Part shown: positions 1-25,470 of the stretch, in pieces
Layout: every line of letters begins with the position of its first letter
How positions within the stretch are numbered: position 1 is the first letter of the stretch
Assembly (NCBI RefSeq): GCF_000002995.4
Contig: NW_025062477.1
Span: forward strand, 6,296,649-6,360,648
From: Brugia malayi
Lineage: Eukaryota > Nematoda > Chromadorea > Rhabditida > Onchocercidae
Length of the DNA stretch: 64,000 bases
Direction of reading: 5' to 3'
Translations under genes and position numbers: made by a program
Notes under the pieces: generated by a model
What the model saw: the letters and a program-made list of their open reading frames with translations, nothing else
Database searches by the model: none
What the model was told of the DNA's origin: nothing

Positions 1-1117
1 TTATAAGTGTATTTATTTTGGGTTTTATTTGTGTTTCTGAGGTTTTGGGTGGTTTAGTTTTTTATATTTGTCTTATTGTTACAGTTTAGTTATGACAATA
101 TTTTCGATGTAAATTGACGTATGCTATTACTTTATTGCATCACGCATGACAAAATTTCCATAAATAGCTTTTACAAATTGTTATATGCATACGTCAACAC
201 TACTTATCATTTGCTTGTTTGAATTTTTTTCCACGTCTGATAATTTTAGGTTAACGTTACCATATCCCACCTCATTAACATGTTCATATGATGCTTATTC
301 ATGGGCTTGAGGATATGTAAATAGAAAAAAGAACACGCCTATATGGTTATATGGTGTATATGGTTAAATATACGTACGCGTGACATACGTGACAAAGTGT
401 TGGAGAGCGTGGTTGCTTGTTTATCTACGTACTGCTGTGAGGACTATTGTTGATGTGAAAAATATGTTGGAGGGGGTACAGCGTAGGGATTGCTTACCCC
501 TTTTGCCTTTTTCTTATTTATTGCAGTTTGGCGTGAAGCGAGAGAAGGGAGAGAGAGAGAAAGTGAAAGAGAGGGGAGAGAGAAGAGAGAAGAGAATTGT
601 GTTAAGGCAATGGCATATAGCCATCGACAGCACTAGCAGATGCGATACGGCCACGTCTGAAATCACTTCAATCTTTTGTCCTCATCAGCCACTTTTGGAA
701 GGTTTCATTTGTTTGCATCGCGTGCATTAACGTTACATAATGCTTTATGTAGTGCATTTTACTTTACTTTCAACCTTACTAAGATTTCCATCATTTGTGT
801 TATCCTTCATATTAAATTCATTTTGTTCACGTCATTTGCCGTCGTATGATTCTACTTTTCCATTACGATGACTTCCAAAATGTTTACTTTAGGATGAACT
901 TTCATCTCGATCAACATCTAGAAATTCAAATGCTTTGAATTAGCTGCAACGTTTAATGCTTTATCCAGTATTTGATATATTAAAGCTTCTAGATTGCTTA
1001 GTATGATAGTCTTTGTTATTAGGACTCCGATATCTTCAATGTCATCATTGCTATTAATGTATATTATGATTCGTGTTTGTTATTCGCTTAATTTTTTTTC
1101 TTTATGTTTTGTTGCAG
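1..1117. other. 5' flank of chd-7, no confident gene
   Basis: AT-rich DNA upstream of the chd-7 start. A reading frame of 116 codons runs through 380-730, but half of it is a purine (GA) tract and it resembles no protein family I know, so I do not call it. A cag acceptor at about 526 followed by the GA tract could belong to a non-coding 5' exon of chd-7; I cannot find a convincing donor for it. The region probably holds the chd-7 promoter or the outron removed by trans-splicing. Confidence 0.4.
538..596 (+). repeat. GA-rich polypurine tract
   Basis: Roughly 60 nt of almost uninterrupted G and A (repeats of GAGA, GAAG, GGGA) on the plus strand, about 540 nt before the chd-7 acceptor. Such tracts can be simple microsatellites, or GAGA-type promoter elements or triplex-forming sequence; nothing here separates these options. 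Confidence 0.75.
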
Positions 1118-1131
1118 GATGGAATATAGCG

Positions 1132-13806
<12,675 letters not shown>

Positions 13807-16800
13807 TTGTCGGCATATATCTTCCAACCAATAATTTCGTTTTTAATGAGCTTAGTTTTCTTCTCAATCAATATTTGCACCAGCTGATTCGGTGGTGCTA
13901 CAGAAGTTTATATTCGGCATTGAAGTTAAGCGAAGAGGTGTAGAACTGAAATGTCAAAAGATTTCAAATTCTCTCTTCTGGATAGTATCTTACAAAAAGT
14001 GAAAAGAAACGGTAGTAATGAATTGGATCACTATCGTTTATGAAAAATAAGAAGCTGTTTTAGGTAGCTTTTATGTTTTTATTTCGTAGTTTGTTGCCGA
14101 TCTCCAACTGTTTGCATATACCTTCCCCTCATTAGGTACCTATTATAATGTACTATTTTCTCTGTGTAATATGAAGCGGTTTAAACAAATGTACTCTGCA
14201 TGATACAGAAAATAATGTAAAAGTAAGCTGATAGCTTGTATGATCTCGCCTTTTCATTTTAACAACATTTTGTGTAGATGGTTTGTGCGATCTTCTACTG
14301 TTGTTCCAACTTTATTATTGTTATACTTTTTATTTTTTACTGAGATTTTTAAGTGCAGTTATATTGAATTGTTAAATTCGAAAACATATTCTGGAAAATA
14401 AGCTTTTGATGATTATCTCTTACATGCTGTAATATAATTAAAGGAATCAAAATCCTGCTCAAAAAGAAGATACTGGTTTGTTGCCAGATTTTTAACTTCT
14501 ACTTTATCACAGAATAACTTTTCGACATTTTACCCGCAAGATTATTAAAATATTCATGAAATGGTGTGTGATTTGTTCTTCATAAAGGTAGTCTGATCAT
14601 AGTAATAATGTGTTTACCAAAATTAATAGACTTATTTCACCTTTTTTTTTTTATGGAACTTTTCAAAACCTGTCATACTATAGACATTGTTGCTATTTAG
14701 GTTTCATCAATCATTTTGTGAAGCTGTGTCAGCATGGATTGATTTGTTATGATTGATCTTTTCCTTTTTCCTCGCTGAATCAAACTCGTAATCATCTGCT
14801 ATCAATTTCTTGAATAATTTAATGGCTTGAATCGTGAAATGATACTTGGCAGATTATACGAGTACTTTTTTTGTGAAGCTTTGATAAAGCTCTCAAAAAA
14901 ATTCTACTACAGATCAGTACTACTTATCCATTGCCAGTTGCACAGTGCGGTAAATTTCGAGTTGAATTTAATGGTGGGAGCAAAACAATCAGTTTTCAAA
15001 TCTCTTATTATTCGAGTTACAAGATTTTCTCGAAATTGTCCTTTATTTTGATTTGCTTTTGCATTGTTTTATGGATGGTTTTTATTGATTAGTTGGAATT
15101 GTTAAGATGTAAGTTGTGGTACGTCGTTAATGTTTTATGCTATACATGTGTATTATTATCATTATCATTATTGTATTCTATTTTAAAGTAAATTGAAATT
15201 CGTACTCCGTTGATAATTTTGGCTTTGAATGGGTAGTGATACCACTGGAAATATGTACCATTAACTTGATTTGAATCGTTGGCCGAATAATTAAAATATG
15301 CTTAATATGATTAGCATTGTTGAGGTGATCAACCAACAGTGTGCGCAGCAATCATAAACATATTTCTGATATTTTGATAATTAGTCTTTGAATAGATAGT
15401 AGTACCATAAAAGTATGTATTATTAACTTTATTTAAACCGGTAGCAGAACAATTAAAATGATATAATAGCTCTGATTTAAGAAATGTTAACGAGCAGATT
15501 AGAATTGGCAGCAAGAAGTATTCTTGTTTTTATTTCAGCAAAGTACAGCAAATATTCAGATATCTTGATTTCTGGTTCCATTTTTTAAACAATTTAACGA
15601 CGGTGGATTTCATCTGATTGTGACTGTCCTATAAGTATCGATTCTTTCAGGAGGTATTATTACTTTGCTATTTAATTGGTGAGGCCGTTGTTTACGTTCA
15701 ATATTTCCTCCATTCTCTACATCAGTGTTTATTTGCATGTCGTGGAAGGGTAAAGAAGTGTCTCAAACAATATCTCTCTACAAGTTCTCTATTCCTCTCT
15801 ATTTGACCCTAGTTCATTTCTATATCATCATTTCTACATCCCTCTATTATTGATGAGCTGGGGAATAGTGTATTAGGTTAATCAAAAAATGTCGAATTAT
15901 TACTTTGAAAAGATGAATCTTTTAACATTAAACTGATATTGATGGTATTGTTAGGATTATTTGATCAATTAGAATTAGTTCATTTACGATTAGAACTTAA
16001 ATTAATTACACTGGCTGCCACATTAGGTTTTTATCGACTAATACGCATTAGTATTTTCTGGTCTTCACCAATCTGTGATAACATAGAAATTAGGTTGTGG
16101 TTGAAGAAATAATAAAAGTAGTAAGGACCAGGAAAAGATAAGTGGAAGGGGTTAGAATTCTGAAATCTGTCACATGTTCTTGATTTTCCTTCTATTATTT
16201 TATAGTGGCTTTATTGGTTGATATGTTCTCGGAAACTGAATACTAAATTAAGATCCAAATACAAAGAGACACGAAATTCTTCCTTCGCTCGTCCCTTTTT
16301 CATCACTCCCTCAATCTAAAATTGTGAAAGAAATGATGAATTGTCGATAACGGTGTGATAATAAAGCATTTTTCGGTTCTTCTACTTTTATGGACTATTT
16401 TATTATTATATAGTCTGTGATACTTGTTCAAGAGAACTATTCCTATTTCTAAATCTAAGCATAGTATTATTTAAGTTTTTTTAGATTATATTTTTTTAGT
16501 TGTTCTTTTGATGTGTGCGAAAAGATGAATGAAAGAAGCCCACAAACTATTGGTTCAATTATTGAATATATGTGTATGGTAGCATATCGAAAATTTATTA
16601 CAAGGGCTAGGGGTGAAACAATTCGGAAACGGTAACTTTCAAACGATAATTTGAATGTCAATTTTGATTTGCAAGCAGTAGTTCAATTGTTAGTTTATGG
16701 ATGTAATAGTTTATACTATGTAGTAAATTTAAGAGTAATCTGTGCATTTCTGGAAATTTCATCGTGATTATCTTCGGACTCGATTTTAGTTTTATGGAAA

Positions 16801-16980
16801 ACTATATTTTTAAGCCTTTGCCAAAGTGAGCTCGCCTATTCAAGTTGTTATTGAATGAGTTAAGTCGGCATAATCTTGCTAATTCCAGAACTGTTTCTTT
16901 AAATTTTTGCTTTTATAATTCATGATTTTAAGACCATTTTTTTTTCACTTTTCTTAATTTGCTTTCATTTTTTTCTTTAG
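13807..16980. other. chd-7 3' UTR and intergenic DNA
   Basis: AT-rich, no confident gene. It contains the chd-7 3' UTR, a diverged direct repeat (15211-15466) and one segment with good splice-like ends (15651-15749) discussed as a finding. A 74-codon open frame at 14827-15051 lacks coding character and is not called. Confidence 0.6.
15211..15466 (+). repeat. Diverged direct repeat, period about 164 bp
   Basis: A copy at 15211-15310 and a copy at 15375-15466 share the ordered blocks tgataatt, ctttgaat, tagt-taccat, atatgta-attaactt, attt-aa-cg and aattaaaat. Identity is roughly 70 percent by eye. This is an old local duplication with no coding content. Confidence 0.6.
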
Positions 16981-17026
16981 ATTACTCAATAAAAAGTTTC
17001 TTTTCGATGTGTCAGACAAAGAGAAT

Positions 17027-18254
17027 ATGCAAAGGTTAGAAGGTGGTTTTTTGGGAGATGTAGAGGCATGTGAACTGAAAGGATTCGTTCAGGATGTAAG
17101 TCGATTCTCTTCATGAGGAATGAAATGTAATGGTTTTTTTTTATATTTAAATATTCAAGAAATTATCTACCTTTCTTTATTATTATCTTTGGCCTTTAAA
17201 GTTTCCCGAAGAAAAAATTATATTTTGTAGCTCCGTAAACGTGGAATTGCACATGATGGGCCTGATGGTATACATATACCTGCCTTGGAAACCATGGGTG
17301 AGCCAACAGAAGAGGATGATGCCGCTAGTAGTAGTAGCGATGCGCCTATTAGTGAAGCCGATGCGATTTTCAATGATGCAGCTGCACGCGCAGCTTTTGC
17401 TAGAAAAATCGGGTAAAAGTAAACTTTTTTTCCATCATTCTTTATTGTTGAAGTTATATGGAGAATATTTATTTGTTTGTAACAATGTTTTATGTTAATT
17501 CATTTTTCAGTTCCTCCAATAAGGTTCAGCGAACGTCACCCAGCAAACTTCGAGCGTATTTTGAAGTTGCCAATGCCGCACTCACTGAAGTCCCAATTCC
17601 AGTTCGTTCTTTTGGTTTTTCATTCATTCAGATTTCTTATTTTATTGATATCAAACATTTCTCTCAAGTTGAACAAAACATTCGATGACTTTTCAGATAT
17701 CCAAACTTTATTGCACAGTGAGTTTTTAGCTTGCCTGCAGAAATTTAGTTGGTTTAAACAAAAACTGATAAGAGTTTTCTGTAGTTTATTGCTTCCTTAG
17801 GTTTGCTTGATATATTTGTGTGTTCTGTTGTCTGTGGATGGCTGCCAGTTTCAATTAATTAGTACTCGGAAAACCTTTAGGTTTTATATGTTTGCATCAT
17901 TCAAATATTCTCGCGCTGTAACATATAGTCAATTTTCCCTGCTGGAAATAGGTTAATTTTTAAAATTACTTCCCTTCTAAGATTTACTGTCATGTTCATC
18001 TTTCTTATGTTATTCAGTGTATGGAGTTTCATCTAATTCTCGGAATAAATCCGGCCGGAATATTTCATGAAATAAGTTAGTTTAGCTATATAGCTTGTTG
18101 AAATTGTTAGTATTTTCAGAATGAGAAAGAAGACATCTGCATCCCACCGGAAGGAGTAACTGTTAAAAAATCAGTAGACGAAGACAGAACCAATGATGAG
18201 AATCAGCAAACCGTTGGAAATGATTCACCTTCTAAGCGTACACGATACTGTTGA
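17027..18254 (+). CDS. Small acidic protein of unknown function (165 aa, five exons)
   Basis: Not recognised. Exons in continuous frame: 17027-17095, 17231-17412, 17511-17601, 17697-17717, 18120-18254. All internal junctions have gt/ag ends and matching phase, and the composition is protein-like. The product has an acidic, Ser-rich middle (EEDDAASSSSDAP), an Ala-rich helix (NDAAARAAFARKIG) and a basic end (SPSKRTRYC); no signal peptide or membrane segment. Exon 4 is only 21 nt (7 aa) and can be skipped without a frame change. The first exon's frame stays open back to a tttag acceptor at 16980, so translation may begin in an unseen upstream exon rather than at 17027; an out-of-frame ATG at 17007 would be a short upstream ORF if the message is trans-spliced there. 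I found no phase-compatible join to chd-7. Acidic, phosphosite-rich character suggests a nuclear or regulatory role, which is inference only. Confidence 0.65.
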
Positions 18255-18521
18255 AGGATTACCTTTCAAAATTGCCTTTTATTTGATTGTTACCAGTTTA
18301 ATTCATGTTTTTGTGTTCTTTTAATTATGTTTCTATCCTTTTCATCTTTAGAAAATGTGTCTCTGTGGTCTCGATTGCTTTGTCTCTAACTTAGAATTGC
18401 TATAGTTTTTTAAGGTTAAAAGCGTGAAATCATATTGTTATATATAGTAGAGTCCCAGGTCTTAAAATTTACTTGGTTTTCAAAGTTTTCTTAAGGATCA
18501 TCTTTGTATGACATTTATGCA

Positions 18522-18527
18522 AATAAA
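18522..18527 (+). terminator. AATAAA polyadenylation signal after the 165-aa gene
   Basis: Canonical hexamer about 270 nt past the stop codon at 18252-18254. It is the first clear candidate downstream, but in AT-rich DNA the hexamer also occurs by chance. Confidence 0.4.
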
Positions 18528-21500
18528 TTTTTTGTGATTGCAAATTTCGAGATATGTCATAGTAGTGAATTTGTATATATGTATGTATAACAAGTGAAAA
18601 GTAGATTTCATTTATAGGCAAACAGGTAATATCATCTGTTAAAAAAATCCCTAAAATTTTTAAGAAATTTCATAAAGTAATGAAACAGAGTATTTTTTCC
18701 TGTTAAAAAGTCTCTCTTGTCTAATATATATAGATCGATGCTTTTTTAAATGAGAATGAGTGATCCATGAAAATCTTATGTCCGTCATTCATTTCCTCGA
18801 AATTTGACGACCTCTGATGATTTTCCATTGGTTTCCCCTCTATATAATAATGATATTTCACTTTTATTATATATTCATTCTTTTCTCATTAATCAAACAA
18901 AAGAATGTTTTTTGATACAGTTGATAACTCCGATCTCAATGTCCATGCAATCATTAATTGGCATCTTCGTTAGATAAATATTCCTATTTAAAGTTTGGTA
19001 ACTGTAGATGAAAGTGAGTTCTAAAATTTGGTAATGCTATCGTTTCACTTGTCACTTACATAGCATCTAGTTGATATTGCACATCAGTAAATTTCCATCT
19101 AATGTCTCCAAAAAAGTAACAGCTGATCTACGAATTAATCTTAAAAACTCTAGACAATATTCTGAAATAAATTCTAGCGAAAAGTGACATAAATTGACAG
19201 TGATAAAAACTAGCATAAGTGGTATTAACCTGATTAAATTATTTATCTGTTTTTCGTTTTAGAATAGTTACTTTCATTAAAAGTTACCAAACGTTTGTTG
19301 TTTTTTATCTGTTTTATGGGAAATATTGAAACTTCATTATTCAGACTTTAATTAATGCAGGTTTATGAATTAATAAGATATTACTGTACTATAGCTCCTA
19401 TTATGTATTTTTTACTATTTCCTCCTTCTGTTTATGCCAATTGTTTTCTGTTGTTTCTCCAAATTCTTTGTCATTATAGCAAACTGCTATCACTGATGTA
19501 ATAACTCTCCTTCACCTTGTTAAATCACCAACCCTTAATTCCGTTTTAAGATTTTTATAGTGTTTTTCATTAGATCAGTTATCTTCTGCGGTTACATCTA
19601 TTAATTCAATTTCCTTAATTATCCTGATATAGCCGATGTATTGTGTATGTTCAGGTTGTCACTTTCCATTTTAGAAATCTAATTATACCCCATTTCATTA
19701 GTCTCTCTTTATAAATCCAATTTATACTCCTTTTTGTTATTTCCTCATACTCTTCCCTTTCTCACTTCTATTCCACATTTATGACATACAAACGTGATAA
19801 CATATCATATAGCAACAACAACAACAAAACAGCAAATTTTTGTTACAGGACTGATAAGACAGGGTGATCGTTGATTTTGACAGATTCGTGACATAATATC
19901 ATTTAGTAATCGGTACGATTCATGTCACTTTAGCATTCAATCGGAAATTAGTCTTTTTCAAGATCTCATGCAAAAATTTTCCTTTCTATTTTTGGACATT
20001 GACATATAGTGGACCATTTTCCTAGTTTTTATTTCATTTTTCTCTTTCTCCCTCACTCTTTCTCTCTCCTTTGAGCTTCCTTATTTTATTTGGGGCAAAA
20101 TTAGTATCACCGTTATCTATGTGATCACAGTTTTTTTATTTGCACGGGTAGTTTGATACTTACTTTTTCCTCTTTGTTTGGTTTTCTTTGTTCCTCTCTC
20201 TCTCTTCCTTTGTTCTCTTATTCTCCCTCTCTCTTTCTCTCTGTATTGTACATAGAGTTGAAATTTACATTATCACCTTGTTAGATTACTTTACCAAATG
20301 TTTGGACAATTGTTTTCTTAGCTGCTTTTGATACTGTAATTAATACGATATAAGCATTTGAGATGAGACACAAATCGTTTTGAATTTTTTATGTATAGAA
20401 AGAAAGATCTCCATCTCGCACTATTTTTTCAACATGAATCTGAGTTGTTTGCTGTGCAATAAAGACAGAGAATTATTTCTGAATAAAAAAATAGCTTGTA
20501 ATTAAAGTTAACAATAAGCAGAACTGGAGCAGATGGGAAGGTAATTGATTAGTGACTAATGAGAATCAGAGAGTTAAGGCAGGCCAGTAACGATTGAAAA
20601 CTAATAATACCGCGACCAGTTGTAGTTCTGTCTGGCTGTGCCAACACGGAGTTATCAAGCTGTTCTCGAAATTGTTCAGTAGAGAGCTGCCCTAGCTTAG
20701 GGTAATATTAATGCAGTAGCTATAAGTTAAGAATCAGATAAATGATACTTTTCAGTACCATTATCAAGGTGAAAAATTTGTCACTGTTTGAATTAAGTAG
20801 AACTTTGTTTTGAAGGCATTCAAGTGAATTTTTTTTAAGTTCTTTTTTTAAAAAGTTTAAGTAAAAAACAAATTTAAATCACTAGTAAACCGTCATGTGG
20901 TTTAAATTGTTACTCTTGAAATGCTATCAGGTTGGTGACCACATAAGTTGGTTTGAAGAGTCGAGCAATAAGATTAAAGCAGTCGTAATGTTTGATCAAA
21001 GGATTTAAAATTATTTTCAAATCATTACAATTTTAATTTACAGTACTACCTGTTGCAGCAATCATTTGATCAGGCGATTTTGACCAATGATTTCGATTGA
21101 AAATTAAATTACTTGCCATTATATGGTTTGGATTGAAAGTTAAGTTACTTGAGCCAATATTTCCAGAGTAAATAATTCTGTTGCGCTATTGCTACCCAAA
21201 AGTCATTTATAAACCACTTCATTACTAGAACTGATTAAATATATTTATTTGTATGTGTTATCTTTCAGATGGCTTATTTTCATCTCTTCATTTATATGTA
21301 GCAGTAGTTGATTAATTTTGTTTTGTAGTGAAAAGTTTGAATGCTGGCAGTACATGAAAGTGATATTATCTTGCCTTGTAGTGGAGAGAATCAAATGTGC
21401 ACAGTTTGTCGAATTAGTTTTGATATTTAAACGAAAGAGAATAGAAAATTGTACATTGTCTTACTTGAATATTCTTTAAACAAATACAAAACTGTCTCAA

Positions 21501-22540
21501 ATTTATATTTCAAATGAGAGATCATTCCTTTGTAGCTAAAGTTAGTGCATTGGTTAGAATGTTACAATTTACTAACGAAGAAATTATTGTTAAGATGCTT
21601 CAGTCTGACAGTCAAAATTAGATTTAATTGTAAGTTATTTGTTCGATTTATTTCCTTTGTTCTAAACTAATCTGCTATTCTAAAGATTATCCAGTCTGAT
21701 AGTCACTCTTATAAGTAATTGATGTATAAAGAGTAAAGATCGTCCGATATAGTGACAGCTGTCTACTCACTCTAATTTGTGCTCTATTGTAAGCTAATAA
21801 GGAATAAAAGCTATTGTCCAGTTAGTTTCTGATATAGCTAATTTGTGCTTTATCTATTCTTATATCATCTACCATTTTTTTAATCAAAATTTTTTACATC
21901 CAAAAAAGTATTCTCATTAATTCTAATTATTGCACAGTTACCAAAACGTCACGTTTACCATTTAACAGAATTAAAGGTCAACAAAAGACTTTGCAAATAT
22001 AAACAGAAGAAATAAATCCATGTTGGCTTGGCTCTCTAATTTTTAATGAAATGTTTCATAATACGAAATAAATATAAACTTCATTGTTGTCAAAACTTGG
22101 CACTACAATTAACTCCACAAATTCATATTAAAGCCAAATAAACCTACAAGGACTTATTTCTTTGCTACTGGCCAAATCCTTTCGTGGCCAATGATTCCAT
22201 TGTGTGTTACGCATAGAGGTTCTCAATGTTGCACATATATCACAAACTACAGGAAAATCTAGCTAAATTATCATCGATACTTTCCTTATTCCTAATAACA
22301 TTGAGATATCCTTGTTTCTTGAGTCGGTGCTATTTATCCCTCTCTTAGTTAATTAATCTCTCGAAGGGAGACAAGAGATAACTCTCAGTGCGAGAACAAT
22401 CTAATGATAATCTATTTCATTCTTAGTAATTCCTAATATCTCATATTAATTGATCATTGTTACTTCTAAATTTATGAATGAATCTAACACACCAATTTTC
22501 TTCTTCCTGTTAAATTACATGGAATGTCTGTTGAAAATGA

Positions 22541-22573
22541 TTAATTAATTAATTCATTCATTCATTCATTCAT
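22541..22573 (+). repeat. TTAA/TTCA tetranucleotide microsatellite
   Basis: Run of ttaa units passing directly into attc units; simple-sequence DNA. Confidence 0.85.
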
Positions 22574-23121
22574 GGAAATTCCAATTCTTCGTGATTTGAA
22601 AAATTGAAACTTAACTTTTTTTTAGAAAAAGTTACTACCTTAGCTAACTTTCTATCTTTTCCTTAAATTAAAATCTTTTTTTTTTTTTGTAATTTGTGAT
22701 TGATAAAGATTTTTTTAATTAATAAACAAGCAAACAATTAATTATTAAGCATAATTCATAGCATTTTCATTTGTTCATTTATCATCGAAACAAAGAAATA
22801 TTATTAACAGAACTATAAAAGGTTGAAAATTCTCAGAGAAATATCTTCAGTTTGAGTATCTTAGTATTCTAACTAAATTTTCGAAAAAGAGATGTTTACT
22901 GGTTATTTTTATTAGAAGATTTTATGAAAATTAATTTATTACATCAATTAAAATGCTACATAGATATATTAGGATAGTCTTCAGTATTCAGTACTGCGGT
23001 TTTAATTAAATTAATTTTGGATTTTCACAATGTTATGGGTTATTTCAGTGGAAAAAAGGAAAAAAGGCCATTAATTGCATTAATTGACAAGCGCAAATTG
23101 CTGAGTAAAGTCGAGTCAAAT

Positions 23122-23127
23122 TTTATT
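23122..23127 (-). terminator. AATAAA polyadenylation signal of PEDS1
   Basis: Reads AATAAA on the minus strand, about 25 nt after the stop codon at 23152-23154. The spacing is very short, as in compact nematode 3' UTRs. Confidence 0.5.
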
Positions 23128-23151
23128 AATTCTACCTAATTTTTCATAAAT

Positions 23152-25440
23152 TTAAGAAGCTTTTGCCCATTTCAGATCATCGGTGCGAGGCTTCATTCCC
23201 GTCAATCCCGTGACAACAAATTCAGCAGCACGCCAAAAACCGATCGCATCCAGCGGTCTATTTAGCCAGCCGGTAGTAATGCAATATCCACATGCATGTG
23301 GTGAAATATGATGAAGTTTATGTCCTTTACGTGAAAGTATCACGTGCCAGTTCTGTAGCATTTCTACCCAAGGTGATAATCCAAGATATGTATGTGACCA
23401 TTTGTGAATCTGAAATCAGTTGAAAACGAAAAATCTAGATATTCACTTTTAAAATTATACGCTACAATTTTTCAATAATAGTTGAAAAAAAAAATAATAA
23501 TAATAGTTGAAACATTTTGTTTAATAAATTAATTTTCAGAAGTTATTCTAAAATTCGCTCGAATTGATTTAAGCTAACCACCTGCATCATCTATTTCTAG
23601 TTTGCTAAAATACCCTGAAAATTTTATTTCGGTATTCTTAATCACTGCTAGAAGAAAGTGTTTGAGTTAGATTTCCTGGCAGATAATTTGAACTTTAATT
23701 CGTAACAATAATATTAACGACAAATTTTCATAAAATTATGTATACATTCATAAAAATGTTAATACCTGATTGGTGAGCGCAACATACATAGCCAAAAGTA
23801 AATAAAACCAATGTGATGTTGTCAGAGTATCCAATTCAAAAGCTGATAATGTTGCATGTTGATAAATAATATGCGTAAGCTTTGGTATTATTAACAAGAA
23901 ATTATCACCGTTACATTCGATGAAATCATGACGTGTTATAGCGGTAGGATCCACGTGGTGCTCACGGAATGGTCGAATAAAGTGCTAAAAAATTTGTTGC
24001 AATTTAGAAAAAGTTTAATAATAAAAAAAATTTTTTTCCCATTGAAACTCTTAATCTCAGCAAATAAAATTTGCATAAAAATTTATGAACAAAATGGTTA
24101 AATGAATTTGAAAATTTTTACGGGAAATAGTTTTAAGGCTTTAAAAGTGATAAGATTATGGCGTACTATGGTAGTGATGTTCACGTGATATTCACAGAAT
24201 GATGAAAAATTCCCATTGTTTATTTTTTCTCTTTCAAAGAACAAAGGATGTTTTGAAATTGAAGATTTCAGAAGGGTTAAAATTAAAAAAAAAAAACTTT
24301 ATGGTGAGAAAATTTGGTAAATGGAAAAGAAGAAAAACTAAAACGAAAACTTGTAATTCAATTATAGAGTCTCACTATTTCTTCCCAAATATTCTTAAAG
24401 TTTAGTCAGTCAATTTGTTCTAAAGCAGTTTTTTATCAAGACCATTAATGATAATAATAAAAGTGGCGACGGTGCATAATAATTTGTTAATTATTATAAA
24501 ATGGATTAGTAATAAGGTAAGGATGAAATTTGTGAATAATAAAAGTGTCTGAGAGGAATTTTTAAAGTACATTTAAGGACTTATTAGCTTAAACGTGATT
24601 TCTTAACTGTTGAAATTTGTTGAAACTTAAACTCATTAAAAGGAATAAAAAACGGACCCTGCCGATGAATGTATCGACGGTGCCAAAGGAATCGGCAGCC
24701 CAATGTACCAGACCGGACAACAAATCAGCTGTTAAAATGCCCAAAAATGCAAAGAATAGTATGAAAGGCAGAGAAGATAATTCGAATCGTCGTATTAACA
24801 AATATATAACAATGAGCAGTTCGATAATACCCAATCCGGTTGAAATGATTTCTTGCAATCGCTTTTCTGGAAATTGAATTGTGAATTATGTTATGCCTTT
24901 GATTAGAATATTATCTTTTTTGGTTCTGATTCCTGAGTGAACTTTATAAAAATAATAGTTTTAAGGCCTTATACCACAGGTAAACTTCATGAAAAACAAT
25001 GATTTTCGGAACAGTCTTGATTCTCGATGAAGACTTCGTAAAAATTAGTGATTCAAAACTGCTCAGTCATTCATTGTTTTTTCAGCATAATAAGTTTTAT
25101 ACTATAAATTAATTGCTTAGTTGCTCTTATAACTGTTTTAATTTGTCAAATGCTAAATTGAACTGAAAAGCAACGCATTCATTATTTATTGTCATCCTAT
25201 GAATAATTTTTCACAAATTATTTCAATTTTTTTTAAAAAATGCTCACCTCGGCTATAAAGAGCAGCTAACTTCTTAGCACCAGTATGATTTGGTCCCCAG
25301 CGTGGCTTAAAAACGCCTTCCGGATTAACATTTCCATTCGGATCATCTTCCGGCATAGCATCTCTTGCACTAATCATTTCCTTTCCACTAATTTGATCAA
25401 TCACTGATGCCTGTTGCATTGTTCCGTAATTTTTATCCAT
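23152..25440 (-). CDS. PEDS1: Plasmanylethanolamine desaturase (TMEM189/Kua family)
   Basis: ER membrane desaturase that introduces the vinyl-ether double bond to turn plasmanyl- into plasmenyl-ethanolamine (plasmalogen). Exons 25440-25248, 24866-24658, 23984-23766, 23409-23152 keep frame and give 292 aa, against 270 in human. Membrane segments are [14 protein letters not shown], the stretch around [15 protein letters not shown], and [13 protein letters not shown]. The family's histidine motifs are all present: [34 protein letters not shown], and [18 protein letters not shown]. The C-terminal GFWR and [13 protein letters not shown] also match the human protein. Start at 25440 is chosen because a ttag acceptor ends at 25463, giving a 22-nt leader fitting trans-splicing; an in-frame ATG at 25470 would lie upstream of that site. 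No fused UBE2V-type domain is present, unlike the human read-through transcript. Confidence 0.95.
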
Positions 25441-25470
25441 ATGATAAAACCACAACAAATGACTAAGCAT

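Larger units (their letters stand above)
18255..23151. other. Gene-poor intergenic region
   Basis: Nearly 5 kb between two convergent genes. It is AT-rich with pyrimidine-rich microsatellite patches around 20030-20070 and 20185-20245, a short imperfect repeat near 21087-21157 (attgaaa-ttaa-ttacttg twice), and a tetranucleotide run at 22541. One island of higher GC at 20549-20710 carries a coding-like minus-strand frame and a perfect 5-bp hairpin (see findings). I see no tRNA-like cloverleaf or rRNA sequence. Confidence 0.55.

Noticed and set aside
380..730. 116-codon open frame upstream of chd-7
   Set aside because: Half is a GA tract and the rest shows no family resemblance; more likely promoter or untranslated sequence.
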